DNA of 64,000 nt, taken from assembly GCF_047344985.1 (NCBI RefSeq), contig NZ_CP178861.1, positions 1,798,001-1,862,000 on the forward strand, given 5' to 3'. The first letter of the stretch is position 1. Each line of letters opens with the position of its first letter. This DNA comes from Bdellovibrio sp047344985 (lineage in GTDB: Bacteria > Bdellovibrionota > Bdellovibrionia > Bdellovibrionales > Bdellovibrionaceae). The position numbers were made by a program, and so were the translations under genes. The notes under the pieces are model-generated. The model was not told the origin of the DNA and ran no database searches. It saw only the letters and a list, made by a program, of their open reading frames with translations. Of this stretch, positions 51,841 to 59,564 are shown one piece after another.

Positions 51841-52878
51841 TTACTCAAAATCCCGGAAGTAAGAAAGCGAGATTGAAGCATAGCTGCTAAATTCACTTTT
51901 CTCTTCAAACTCAGGAGACACAGTGACAAAGCGCCAAGAGTAACTCCAATGAGAAATCTGCACGGCATAACCTACTTCAGTTTCTGCTGTGAAGGGATAT
52001 TTTTTAACTCGATGGCTGTCGCGAAAGGTGTTTCCATCTAAGAAAATATTTCGAGCAATGGCGTTTCCACGAATGCCGGCAAAGCCATACACGCGCCAAG
52101 GAATATGATGAGGCTTGCCATCAAAATTAACAATGGCATCACCATCGGCGGAAGAAAGGCGGGAAGGGCCAAAGTCATCGGGAAGACGTACACCCAAGCG
52201 AGCTATAGCGCCGATATGACCGGCGATAAGAACGTTTCCGAAAGAGGCTCCCCCGTAAGGAATAAAATCAAAACTTCGTCCTGATTCGTTTTCTAATTCA
52301 AAGAAGCGAATTTTTTGAAAGTAGGATGCCTGCAAAGTGGGCTCGGTAGAAAGCTGATTCTTCCACCCCTTTGCATCGGGAACATTGATCATGTCGTGAA
52401 AACTATTTTGTACTTTTTCACCCATGGCTTCAGGGCCGATAACGCCGATATCTAACTCCAAAGAATGACTGTGCGTCGGTGTTTTGAAGTTCGCTGTAAA
52501 ACCTAAATAAAGCCAGCCCGCATAAGGACGATCGTTTTTGATAAGTTCAGCGGTGTTTTTGTTGTTAGGCGTATAAATCTGCTGAGCTAAAGAAACGCCG
52601 AAGTTCGTTGTGGATTTGTTAAATTCTTTATTCAGTCGCTCCGACCAACCTGTCAGAGGCGGAATCCACGCAGGAATTTTGTTTTCTGCATACACATAAG
52701 AAAAACGAATTCCATTGGTATAGCCTTGGTCCGAGTTAGGACCGCCCAGCCGACGGGTGTCGTTTTCAACGTAAACGGTGAAAGATTCCCCGTGAGGTTT
52801 TACTGTTTCCGTCGCATTTGGAGCCTGCCCCCAAGTTCTTAATGAAAAAAGAAACAGTAACAGAAAAATCTTTTTCAT
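51841..52878 (-). CDS. lpxR: LpxR family lipid A 3'-O-deacylase
   Basis: Outer-membrane beta-barrel enzyme that removes the 3' acyloxyacyl group from lipid A. The 345-residue protein has a signal peptide (MKKIFLLLFLFSLRTWGQ) and the DUF2219 blocks VYVENDTRRLGGPNSDQGYT, NGIRFSYV, QQIYTPNN, NDRPYAGWLYLGF and LELDIGVIGPEAMGEKVQ. The protein ends in the strand ASISLSYFRDFE with a terminal aromatic. Bdellovibrio lipid A is unusual (mannose, no phosphates), so action on self or prey LPS are both possible. Part of a minus-strand run: SDR, QueD, pseudouridine synthase, LpxR. Confidence 0.9.
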   Translation of the reverse strand: MKKIFLLLFLFSLRTWGQAPNATETVKPHGESFTVYVENDTRRLGGPNSDQGYTNGIRFSYVYAENKIPAWIPPLTGWSERLNKEFNKSTTNFGVSLAQQIYTPNNKNTAELIKNDRPYAGWLYLGFTANFKTPTHSHSLELDIGVIGPEAMGEKVQNSFHDMINVPDAKGWKNQLSTEPTLQASYFQKIRFFELENESGRSFDFIPYGGASFGNVLIAGHIGAIARLGVRLPDDFGPSRLSSADGDAIVNFDGKPHHIPWRVYGFAGIRGNAIARNIFLDGNTFRDSHRVKKYPFTAETEVGYAVQISHWSYSWRFVTVSPEFEEKSEFSSYASISLSYFRDFE

Positions 52879-52881
52879 AGA

Positions 52882-53616
52882 TTAATCAAGTGTCTCGTCA
52901 TCTTCCAGAAAGCGCCATTTACCTTCCGGTAATTGACCAAGACGAAGTTTTCCGATGCGCACACGCTTTAAACCAGTCACCTTAAGTCCCACAGCTTCAC
53001 ACATGCGACGGATCTGACGTTTCTTTCCCTCACGCAAAATAAAGCGTAGTTGGTCCTGGTTGAGCCATTCCACTTTTGCAGGCTTCAAGGCTTTTCCATC
53101 TAAAGAAAGTCCATGATTGAGAAGCTTTAATTTGTCATCAGGCAAAGAGCCTTGCACACGCACGATGTATTCTTTTTCAAGTTTGGTTTCTTCACCGATG
53201 ATTTTTTTTGCAATACGACCGTCTTGAGTGAAAAGCAAAAGACCTTGAGAGTCGATATCCAAACGTCCGGCGACCGCCAATCCTTGAAAGTGTTCCTGGC
53301 GTAAGCGCTGTTTAGATTCGCCAAATTGATTTTCTGGCGTGATCAATTTGATCGCAGGCTGGTAGGGTGGTTCAGGTTGCGCTGACACGTAACCAATCGG
53401 TTTATTCAAAATAATCGTTGCTAAACGCTTTTGTTTTTTCAAAGCTTCAGCTTCCAAGGTGATTTTAACGTGGGGATCTACTTTTGTTCCCAATTGATCA
53501 ATTTTAATACCGTCAACAAGAACAAGACCCTTAGCAATGTATTCATCCGCTTCACGACGGGAACAAATGCCTCTTTCAGCCATGAGTTTTGATAAACGTA
53601 CTTTTTCTTCGCTCAT
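52882..53616 (-). CDS. Pseudouridine synthase, RsuA/RluB/E/F family
   Basis: A 244-residue enzyme that turns a specific rRNA or tRNA uridine into pseudouridine. An N-terminal S4 RNA-binding domain (VRLSKLMAERGICSRREADE and GLVLVDG) precedes the catalytic region, with the Asp in AVAGRLDIDSQGLLLFT and the C-terminal LREGKKRQIRRMCEAVGLKV. The RLDIDSQGLL form and size point to the RluF/RluE branch, but the target nucleotide cannot be assigned. ATG at 53616 overlaps the queD stop (ATGA). Confidence 0.9.
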   Translation of the reverse strand: MSEEKVRLSKLMAERGICSRREADEYIAKGLVLVDGIKIDQLGTKVDPHVKITLEAEALKKQKRLATIILNKPIGYVSAQPEPPYQPAIKLITPENQFGESKQRLRQEHFQGLAVAGRLDIDSQGLLLFTQDGRIAKKIIGEETKLEKEYIVRVQGSLPDDKLKLLNHGLSLDGKALKPAKVEWLNQDQLRFILREGKKRQIRRMCEAVGLKVTGLKRVRIGKLRLGQLPEGKWRFLEDDETLD

Positions 53617-54002
53617 AGGCGGATCTCCGTCCAAAGAGTGTCCATTTCATAAAGCTTGATATAAGAAAGATCTTTTTCTGAAACAGATAATTTTAATTTG
53701 TCTAAAAAATAAAGTGCGATGTTTTCCGTGGTAGGAACTTTGTCTTTGAACTCAGGAATCACAAAGTTGAGATGTTCGTGATCCAATCGCGTTGTCAGTT
53801 GAGTTAAAAGATTTTGGTATTCTGATTTTTTCTGAATCTCTGCAGAATTATGTAAAATAAAACCCACTTCTAAAGTGTAGTTGTGTCCGTGACCGTATTG
53901 TGTGTAGCAGCGACCAAAAGTGTTCTGGTTTTGAGTTTTATCCCAAAGAGGCTGAGCATAAAAATGAGCGCTGCTAAAGGAGCTCTTTAAAGTCAGAATC
54001 AT
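53613..54002 (-). CDS. queD: 6-carboxytetrahydropterin synthase QueD
   Basis: Makes 6-carboxy-5,6,7,8-tetrahydropterin from 7,8-dihydroneopterin triphosphate in queuosine biosynthesis. The 129-residue protein has zinc ligands His13 (SSAHFYA) and His38/His40 (YGHGHNY), active-site Cys32 in FGRCYTQYG, LDHEHLNF, and PTTENIALYF with the conserved Glu. It overlaps both neighbours by four bases, which indicates coupled translation. Other que genes are not in the window. Confidence 0.93.
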   Translation of the reverse strand: MILTLKSSFSSAHFYAQPLWDKTQNQNTFGRCYTQYGHGHNYTLEVGFILHNSAEIQKKSEYQNLLTQLTTRLDHEHLNFVIPEFKDKVPTTENIALYFLDKLKLSVSEKDLSYIKLYEMDTLWTEIRL

Positions 54003-54745
54003 GTGAGATTGATTCCTCCATCAACAGAAAGAATCGCTCCTGTCGTCCAGCTCGAAAGATCGGAACCTAAGAAGTAAGCAGCTTTCGCCACTTCTTCTGC
54101 GGTTCCAATACGGCCCAAGGGCTGCAAGGATTTCATTTTTTCTAATGTGATTGTTTTCTGTTCAGAATCAAGATGGTGAAAACTATGAATCGGAGTGTCG
54201 ACAATTCCAGGGCAGACGCAGTTCGCGCGAATTTTATGAGGCCCGCCATCCAAAGCGAGACTCTGAGTCCAATTTACCATCGCTGCTTTACTGGCTGAAT
54301 AAGAAGAGTTTGATCCTCCCGGGCGAAGTCCGAGGGTCGAAGAAATATTCACAATGCTTCCTCCGCCTTGCTCTTTAAAGTAAGGAAAAAAAGCACGGAC
54401 AATGCGTACAGGTCCTAAGAGATTCACTTCAAACTGCTTCATCCAAATTTCGTCGGTACCTTCTTCCGTGGAATGCGTTTGATAAATTCCAGCGTTGTTC
54501 ACAACGACTTCAATACGATGGATTTTTGCGGTGAGCATTTCATCAAGGCGTTTATTCAAGGCTGCGACGTCGGTGACATCGCAAGAAACAATCGAAGCAC
54601 CACTGCGACATTGAGCTGCGACTTCTTGCAGGCGTTCTTTATTACGAGCCATCAGGTATACGAAATAGCCGTTTTTAGCGTATTCAATCGCTGTCGCGGC
54701 ACCGATCCCGCTACTAGCTCCGGTAATTAAAGCGGCCTTCTTCAT
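53999..54745 (-). CDS. Short-chain dehydrogenase/reductase
   Basis: A 248-residue classical SDR. TGASSGIGAA near the start binds the nucleotide, NNAG follows, the catalytic set is Ser (NISSTLG) and Tyr-x-x-x-Lys (SYSASKAA), and the C-terminal GAILSVDGG is typical of FabG-like members. It may be cofactor-supplying or act on an unknown alcohol or ketone; its link to queD and a pseudouridine synthase in the same operon is unexplained. Confidence 0.9.
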   Translation of the reverse strand: MKKAALITGASSGIGAATAIEYAKNGYFVYLMARNKERLQEVAAQCRSGASIVSCDVTDVAALNKRLDEMLTAKIHRIEVVVNNAGIYQTHSTEEGTDEIWMKQFEVNLLGPVRIVRAFFPYFKEQGGGSIVNISSTLGLRPGGSNSSYSASKAAMVNWTQSLALDGGPHKIRANCVCPGIVDTPIHSFHHLDSEQKTITLEKMKSLQPLGRIGTAEEVAKAAYFLGSDLSSWTTGAILSVDGGINLT

Positions 54746-54806
54746 GGCAAATCCCCTGTGGTTAAACTGGACTTATACTAGCAAAGGCGGGCACCGAAGA
54801 GAAGTC

Positions 54807-54896
54807 ATGTCCATGCGCGAAGCGTTTTCCATCGGAATTAAGTTCTTCTTTGTAGGCCTCATCCTATTTTCTGCATTCTGGGCGCAGATCCCTTAA
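54807..54896 (+). CDS. Possible 29-residue single-span membrane protein
   Basis: A small frame starting MSMREAFSIGIKFFFVGLIL and ending in FSAFWAQIP, with a hydrophobic core long enough for one membrane helix. It lies alone in the gap between two minus-strand genes, is divergent from the SDR gene and is followed within ten bases by a GC-rich hairpin and CTCTTT, as expected of a transcribed small gene. The ribosome site is weak (GAAGAGAAG). Typical of small membrane proteins missed by gene finders. Confidence 0.45.
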   Translation: MSMREAFSIGIKFFFVGLILFSAFWAQIP

Positions 54897-54904
54897 AAGC
54901 AGAA

Positions 54905-54930
54905 AGCCGGGTTGGGTCCCGGCTCTCTTT
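54905..54930. terminator. Terminator between small ORF and 54961 gene
   Basis: AGCCGGG and CCCGGCT pair around TTGGGT, followed by CTCTTT on the plus strand and by a T-rich stretch on the minus strand, so it may serve both genes. Confidence 0.75.
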
Positions 54931-54960
54931 AACGGTAGAAATTTTAAATGGTAACGAGAA

Positions 54961-55179
54961 CTAAGCCGCTTTTTTCGCGACGTAGTGATAATACTTCTTA
55001 TCAAAGTCGGAAGCCTTCATCCCGTCCTTCGTGATCAAGCCTGCTTTGAACCAATCAAAGTGTTCAGCGCAGAAACCCGCCTTTTCAGACTTTTTCTTGC
55101 AGCCTTCGCCGCAGCAGCGAGCCGATTCTAAAGAAACTACGTTATTTGGGATTTGTTTTTCGAATTTTTTGTCAGCCAT
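54961..55179 (-). CDS. Small cysteine-rich protein, probable zinc binder
   Basis: A 72-residue protein with ARCCGEGCKKKSEKAGFCAE followed by HFDWF: a CC-x3-C-x8-C-x2-H pattern that could hold zinc. The C-terminal half (GMKASDFDKKYYHYVAKKAA) is basic and aromatic. The ribosome site GGAGG is near the ATG, and the gene has its own terminator. No function known; size and composition suit a small regulator. Confidence 0.75.
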   Translation of the reverse strand: MADKKFEKQIPNNVVSLESARCCGEGCKKKSEKAGFCAEHFDWFKAGLITKDGMKASDFDKKYYHYVAKKAA

Positions 55180-55275
55180 CTTGAGTGACCTCCAGTTGAA
55201 ATCTTAAGCTGGTTGATTGTCTTAAGACATAAGACTTATCGGAGGAGGCCTATTGGACTTAAGGACCTAAACGAA

Positions 55276-55338
55276 AAAAGGTACCAGGTACCTAAACAGT
55301 CTCATTTTGATCCGGGAAAAAGGTACCTGGTACCTTTT
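55276..55338. repeat. 18-bp inverted repeat of GGTACC terminator units
   Basis: Left arm AAAAGGTACCAGGTACCT (55276-55293) and right arm AGGTACCTGGTACCTTTT (55321-55338) are exact reverse complements with a 27-base spacer. Each arm is itself a hairpin (GGTAC-CAG-GTACC), and the right arm overlaps the stop codon of the EAL gene. On the minus strand it gives two tandem intrinsic terminators. Confidence 0.8.
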
Positions 55339-56539
55339 AAATCAATTTAAGGAAGCGGCCCATGTCGACGGGTTTCGAGAACAAGTACCCCTGGCCATAG
55401 CGCGCACCGAGAGTTTCTAGAACCAGCGATTCTTCGTTGTTCTCGATACCTTCGGCGATGATTTCAATTCCCATGGCGTGGGCCAAGTGGATGATCGAAC
55501 TCACAACGGCTTTGGATTTTGGATCTGTGAGAACCTTCATCACAAAGCAACGGTCAATCTTAAGGAAGCTGATCGGCATCTGTGTGAGATACTGCAAGCT
55601 AGAGAAACCTGTTCCGAAGTCATCAATGGAGATTGCATAACCTTGATTACGGCACTGATTTAGCGCTTCAAGAGCGATCGCACCGTCCATCATGATTCTT
55701 TCAGTCATTTCAAGTTTGATGTTCTTTGTTTGCAGGTCGTGTTTTTCGCGAAGGTCTTCTAAGTTGTTCACGAAATCAGAGTGCGTGAACTGACGGCCCG
55801 AGATATTGATACTCATCATAAACTCGTCAGCCATTTTGTCTTTTTTGTTTAAGCGCAATTGATCTTGAATCGTGCGCAAATCTTTTAAGGCCTGATTGAT
55901 AATCCAATGTCCAATCGGAATCACCATCGAAGAATTTTCAATCACATCAATGAAAAGATTCGGAGACACCAAGCCATGCAGAGGACTGTTCCATCGCAGC
56001 AGAGCCTCGCAGCCTGTGATTTGTTTGGTCTTTAAATTTACAATCGGCTGATAGAAAAGTTCGAATTCTTTATTTTGAAAAGCCTGGAAAATTTGATTTT
56101 CCAATTTGATTTGATCTAAAGCGCTTTGCGTACCGTCATCACCAGCGCCGGAGTTATCAAATTCTACGTCTGTTACGCGCGTGCCTGTCGGTGTGTTTAA
56201 GTTTTTACGGCGCAGTCTTTTAAGAAGAACACGCATTAAAAGCTGCACGACTTTATCGGCTGTTGAAACACGCTCAAGAACTTGCTGTTTTGTGACGATA
56301 GCCAGGCGCACATCTTCAAGAGCGCGCACGGAGGCAGAGCGATTTTGATTGTCGATCAGTGCCATCTCACCAAAGATTTCGCCTTCACCTAAAATCGTCA
56401 GAGGGATTTCCTCTTTGTCTTTAGTGATGTAAATCAGCACGCGGCCTTTTTCGATGATGTAGGCACAATCACCGGCATCGCCTTCGCTAAAAATGATTTG
56501 ATCTTTGTGAATGTCGACGGACTGAGTTGCTGAATTCAT
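55337..56539 (-). CDS. cNMP-binding / EAL-domain c-di-GMP phosphodiesterase (Bd1971-like)
   Basis: A 400-residue cytoplasmic protein that joins two second-messenger systems. Residues about 8-115 form a cyclic-nucleotide-binding domain with the phosphate-binding cassette FGEMALIDNQNRSASV (56-71; conserved Arg67). Residues about 140-400 form an EAL phosphodiesterase. The catalytic set looks intact: EALLRW (178-183), SINISGRQ, EMTERIM, IDDFGTGFSSL, LKIDR, AEGIEN and YGQGYLFSKP. There is no HTH domain. The same architecture is known from B. bacteriovorus Bd1971, a cAMP-activated c-di-GMP phosphodiesterase; I infer this is its counterpart. Confidence 0.93.
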   Translation of the reverse strand: MNSATQSVDIHKDQIIFSEGDAGDCAYIIEKGRVLIYITKDKEEIPLTILGEGEIFGEMALIDNQNRSASVRALEDVRLAIVTKQQVLERVSTADKVVQLLMRVLLKRLRRKNLNTPTGTRVTDVEFDNSGAGDDGTQSALDQIKLENQIFQAFQNKEFELFYQPIVNLKTKQITGCEALLRWNSPLHGLVSPNLFIDVIENSSMVIPIGHWIINQALKDLRTIQDQLRLNKKDKMADEFMMSINISGRQFTHSDFVNNLEDLREKHDLQTKNIKLEMTERIMMDGAIALEALNQCRNQGYAISIDDFGTGFSSLQYLTQMPISFLKIDRCFVMKVLTDPKSKAVVSSIIHLAHAMGIEIIAEGIENNEESLVLETLGARYGQGYLFSKPVDMGRFLKLI

Positions 56540-56548
56540 AAAACCATT

Positions 56549-58012
56549 TTAGGGTCTTAAGTGCAGGTCCGACAAGTCCAGCTGATTCATTTGATTCAAT
56601 TTCCATCCAATAAATTCAGGTTTTACGAGAATTGAGAAGTGAATAGCGCCCAGTGGAATCATCAAATGGTTCTTCATCAGATAATCAGCTCCGGCAAGGC
56701 ACCATTTCTTTTGCTCTGCAGGCTTCTTCGTCTGCGCAAGTGAGGACAAAATCTTTTCGTATTCTGGCGATTTAATAGAAAGATAGTTCTCAGGGCTTGT
56801 TGGCGCAAAAGTTTCTAAAGCAGCAAGGCAGGTCGGGCGATCCGGAGACACTCCTTTGCGGAACAGGGCTGGAGGATTCTGTTGCAGGATTTGAAGGAAG
56901 ACCTTGTTTTCTTTCACCTCAAGGTGAGTTTTAAGTCCCGCATTCTTAGACCACTGATTTTGCAACCATTCGGTGGCACGTTTGTGATCCTCGCCACCAA
57001 GTGCTGAGAACATCAAAGTGTAGGTTTTAGTGCTCGTGATTTTAGGAACTTTCTTAAGATCATAATCAAAGCACGGTGCTTTTTCCGGAAACCAAGAGTC
57101 GGGAAGTCCAATACAGCCGGGTTTTCCCTCAGAAGAAAAAATCTTTTGCAATTCAACGTAGTTAAGAGAGTAAGTGAAAGCTTTGCGCACATCTTCCTGT
57201 GTCGCCAGTTCCGGACCAAATCCAAGATAGTCCAAACGAATCACCGGATACCAATAGAAGTCTTTGCGAGTTTTATAAGAAGGAATAAAAAGAGTCGGAA
57301 GACGTCTTAAAAATTGTAATTCATTCTTTTCATAAAGTTGCAAGGCCACGGTGTCTTCTTCGACAAAAAGAAACTCGACCTGCGGACGTTGTGGATGCCC
57401 CCCTTGGTAGCGAGTGTTGGCTTCCAAAACAATCTTCTGTCCTTTTTTCCACTCTTTGAGTTTGTAAGGACCATTGTAAGCGGAGAGATCCTCTTTCGTC
57501 GGAGCTAAAAGAAAATTCGCAAGATTGTATTCAAAATCAGGATCCGGTGTTTGAAATTCAAACTTCAAAGTGAGCTTATCCGGAGCCGACACCCCCAAAG
57601 TCTCAAGACCTTTTTTACCTGCAAAAATATCCTCCGCATTTTTAATTTTAAAAAGCAGATCCGCACGGGGAGTGGCATTTTTTGGATTCAGAATTTTTTT
57701 ATAAGTGCGAAGAAAATCTTCGGCAGTCAAAGGTGAACCATCACTCCACACAAGATCTTTTTTAAGAGCGCAAAGAAGATTTTGTTTTTTATCGCGCTTG
57801 CATCCCGTTCCTAAATCAGGAACAAGACCCTTGCTGTCGTCATAGCTAAAAATATTGCGATAAAGATTGCCTAAGACATAACTTGAAGAAGAGGTGCGCT
57901 GTTTGTTTGGATCTAGTCCGCCGGGTTCGTTAGACAGGTGAAGACGAAAAACCCTTTCCGCCGCAAAAGATTCCAAAGACAACAAAAGAAGAAAAGCCAA
58001 GATGATTTTCAT
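56549..58012 (-). CDS. Peptide ABC-transporter substrate-binding protein (OppA-like)
   Basis: A 487-residue exported protein (signal MKIILAFLLLLSLESFAAER) of the family 5 extracellular solute-binding proteins. Family features: LHLSNEPGGLDPNKQRTSSS, LVWSDGSPLTAEDFLRTYKK, YNGPYKLKEWKKGQKIVLEA and VRKAFTYSLNYVELQKIF. Four cysteines in two groups (TGCKRDKKQNLLCAL, GKPGCIGL/APCFDY) suggest disulfides. No permease genes are adjacent, so it may feed a remote Opp system. Precedes the EAL gene by nine bases on the same strand. Confidence 0.9.
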   Translation of the reverse strand: MKIILAFLLLLSLESFAAERVFRLHLSNEPGGLDPNKQRTSSSSYVLGNLYRNIFSYDDSKGLVPDLGTGCKRDKKQNLLCALKKDLVWSDGSPLTAEDFLRTYKKILNPKNATPRADLLFKIKNAEDIFAGKKGLETLGVSAPDKLTLKFEFQTPDPDFEYNLANFLLAPTKEDLSAYNGPYKLKEWKKGQKIVLEANTRYQGGHPQRPQVEFLFVEEDTVALQLYEKNELQFLRRLPTLFIPSYKTRKDFYWYPVIRLDYLGFGPELATQEDVRKAFTYSLNYVELQKIFSSEGKPGCIGLPDSWFPEKAPCFDYDLKKVPKITSTKTYTLMFSALGGEDHKRATEWLQNQWSKNAGLKTHLEVKENKVFLQILQQNPPALFRKGVSPDRPTCLAALETFAPTSPENYLSIKSPEYEKILSSLAQTKKPAEQKKWCLAGADYLMKNHLMIPLGAIHFSILVKPEFIGWKLNQMNQLDLSDLHLRP

Positions 58013-58051
58013 GGCTTTAAGCTTAACCAGAATTTACTGGAAACGAAATAA

Positions 58052-58076
58052 AAAAGGCCTCCGTGGGAGGCCTTTT
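58052..58076 (-). terminator. Terminator after acyl-CoA dehydrogenase gene
   Basis: AAAAGGCCTCC and GGAGGCCTTTT form a perfect 11-pair stem around GTG; on the minus strand it follows the stop of the dehydrogenase. Confidence 0.9.
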
Positions 58077-58084
58077 CGTAAGAA

Positions 58085-59251
58085 CTACTTATCGAGTTCC
58101 ATTTTCGCAATTGTTTGCAATTGCATGTTTGTCGTACCTTCGTAGATCTGACCGATCTTAGCGTCGCGCCAGAATTTTTCTACTGGGTATTCTTTAGTGA
58201 ATCCGTTACCGCCGAACAAGTCGATCGCTTTAGAAGTGATCTTTTCAGCAGCGCGAGAAGCGTAAAGTTTCGCCATCGCCGCAGCTTCGATGAAGTCTTG
58301 GCCAGCGTCTTTAAGACGAGCGGCATTGTAAACCATCAAACGAGCCGCTTCTAATTCCGTGCGCATTTCTGCCAATTGGAATTGAACGCCTTGGAAGTGA
58401 GCGATTGGTTTTCCGAATTGCTCACGGCCTTTAACGTAGCCAAGTGCTGCTTCGTAAGCGCCTTGAGCGATACCGATCATTTGTGCGCCGATACCGATAC
58501 GACCTTCGTTCAAAGTTTCGATCGCAATTTTATAACCTTTACCCACTTCGCCTAGAACGTTGGCTTTAGGCACTTCGCAGTTTTCAAAAAGAAGTTCGCA
58601 AGTAGAAGAAGCGCGGATACCCAACTTATCTTCTTTCTTACCTACTTTGAAACCTGGGAATGATTTTTCAACTACGAATGCTGTGATACCTTTGTAGCCT
58701 TTACCGTGGTCGATGTTGGCGAACACGATAAACACATTGGCTTCTTTACCGTTTGTGATCCAAAGTTTTGAACCGTTCAAAACCCATTTATCACCTTTAT
58801 CTTCTGCTTTAAGTTTCAATGCGAAAGCATCAGAGCCAGAAGAGGATTCAGAAAGAGCGTAAGCGCCCACCCATTCAGTGGCCATTTTGCCCAAGTATTT
58901 TTCTTTTTGAGCTTCTGTTCCCCATTTAAGGAACGCGTTTGTCGTCAAAGTGTTTTGAACGTCAACAAGAACGGAAACGGAACCGTCAACGCGACCGATT
59001 TCTTCAACAGCCAAGCAAGCCATTGTGAAAGTCGAACCCGCTCCACCGTATTTTTCTGGAGTCTCGATACCCATCAAGCCCATTTCGAAAAGTTTCTTAA
59101 CGATAGCAGGATCCATCTCTGCTTTTTCGTCCATGTGTGTCACATGAGGTTTGATTTCAGATTCAGCGAAAGCTCTTACAGCATCACGAAAAGCGGCTTC
59201 GTCTTCGGATAGCATTGTTAGAGCTGGACGTGCATTAGTTACGTCAGACAT
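58085..59251 (-). CDS. Acyl-CoA dehydrogenase
   Basis: A 388-residue FAD enzyme that introduces the alpha-beta double bond in acyl-CoA. Landmarks: MGLMGIETPEKYGGAGSTF, YALSESSSGSDAF, LNGSKLWITNGKEANVFIVF, MRTELEAARLMVYNAA, and the catalytic base Glu371 in IYEGTTNMQLQ close to the C-terminus, as in short/medium-chain enzymes. Substrate length is not predictable. The ribosome site GAAGGG is about 12 bases before the ATG, behind a large inverted repeat (59271-59392) that would form the 5' leader. Likely role: beta-oxidation of prey lipids. Confidence 0.95.
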   Translation of the reverse strand: MSDVTNARPALTMLSEDEAAFRDAVRAFAESEIKPHVTHMDEKAEMDPAIVKKLFEMGLMGIETPEKYGGAGSTFTMACLAVEEIGRVDGSVSVLVDVQNTLTTNAFLKWGTEAQKEKYLGKMATEWVGAYALSESSSGSDAFALKLKAEDKGDKWVLNGSKLWITNGKEANVFIVFANIDHGKGYKGITAFVVEKSFPGFKVGKKEDKLGIRASSTCELLFENCEVPKANVLGEVGKGYKIAIETLNEGRIGIGAQMIGIAQGAYEAALGYVKGREQFGKPIAHFQGVQFQLAEMRTELEAARLMVYNAARLKDAGQDFIEAAAMAKLYASRAAEKITSKAIDLFGGNGFTKEYPVEKFWRDAKIGQIYEGTTNMQLQTIAKMELDK

Positions 59252-59270
59252 GATTTTTTCCCTTCGATCG

Positions 59271-59392
59271 GGGAGTTTTTAAATCAACGTTTACCTAAAC
59301 CCTCTGCTCAAACAGTCCTCGCGGACGCGCCCGTGGGGCTGCTGCTGCGGAACTCACGACGGGCTTAGATAAACGTTGATTTAAAAACTCCC
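59271..59392 (-). repeat. Large inverted repeat (28-bp arms) in leader of acyl-CoA dehydrogenase gene
   Basis: The arms at 59271-59298 and 59365-59392 are reverse complements with one mismatch (the T-rich arms contain AAATCAACGTTTA and TAAACGTTGATTT). The 66-base, GC-rich interior has its own shorter pairing (GCCCGT/ACGGGC). The dehydrogenase start codon is 20 bases away. A TTGAAC-17-ATTATT promoter-like pair on the minus strand (59404-59432) would start transcripts at the edge of the outer arm. Confidence 0.8.
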
Positions 59393-59564
59393 AGTCTTGT
59401 TAAAATAATTGCGATGAAAGTATATGGTTCAAAGAATTTATTCAAGGTCTTGGAAAGACGAGAGCTTTTCTCTTAACAAGCTGTGTTACACTGTTTGCAC
59501 TTTATATAAGCAAGTGATTCGACATGCTAGACAAGAGTCTAGGCGTGCTTTAGCGTGAGGTGAT
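59393..59564. promoter_or_regulatory. Divergent promoter region of dehydrogenase and site-2 protease genes
   Basis: No gene. On the minus strand TTGAAC (59427-59432) and ATTATT (59404-59409) have 17-base spacing, a sigma-70-like promoter for the dehydrogenase. Towards the protease gene, a CTAGAC-AAGA-GTCTAG hairpin (59526-59542) lies in the probable leader. Motif calls are by eye. Confidence 0.4.
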
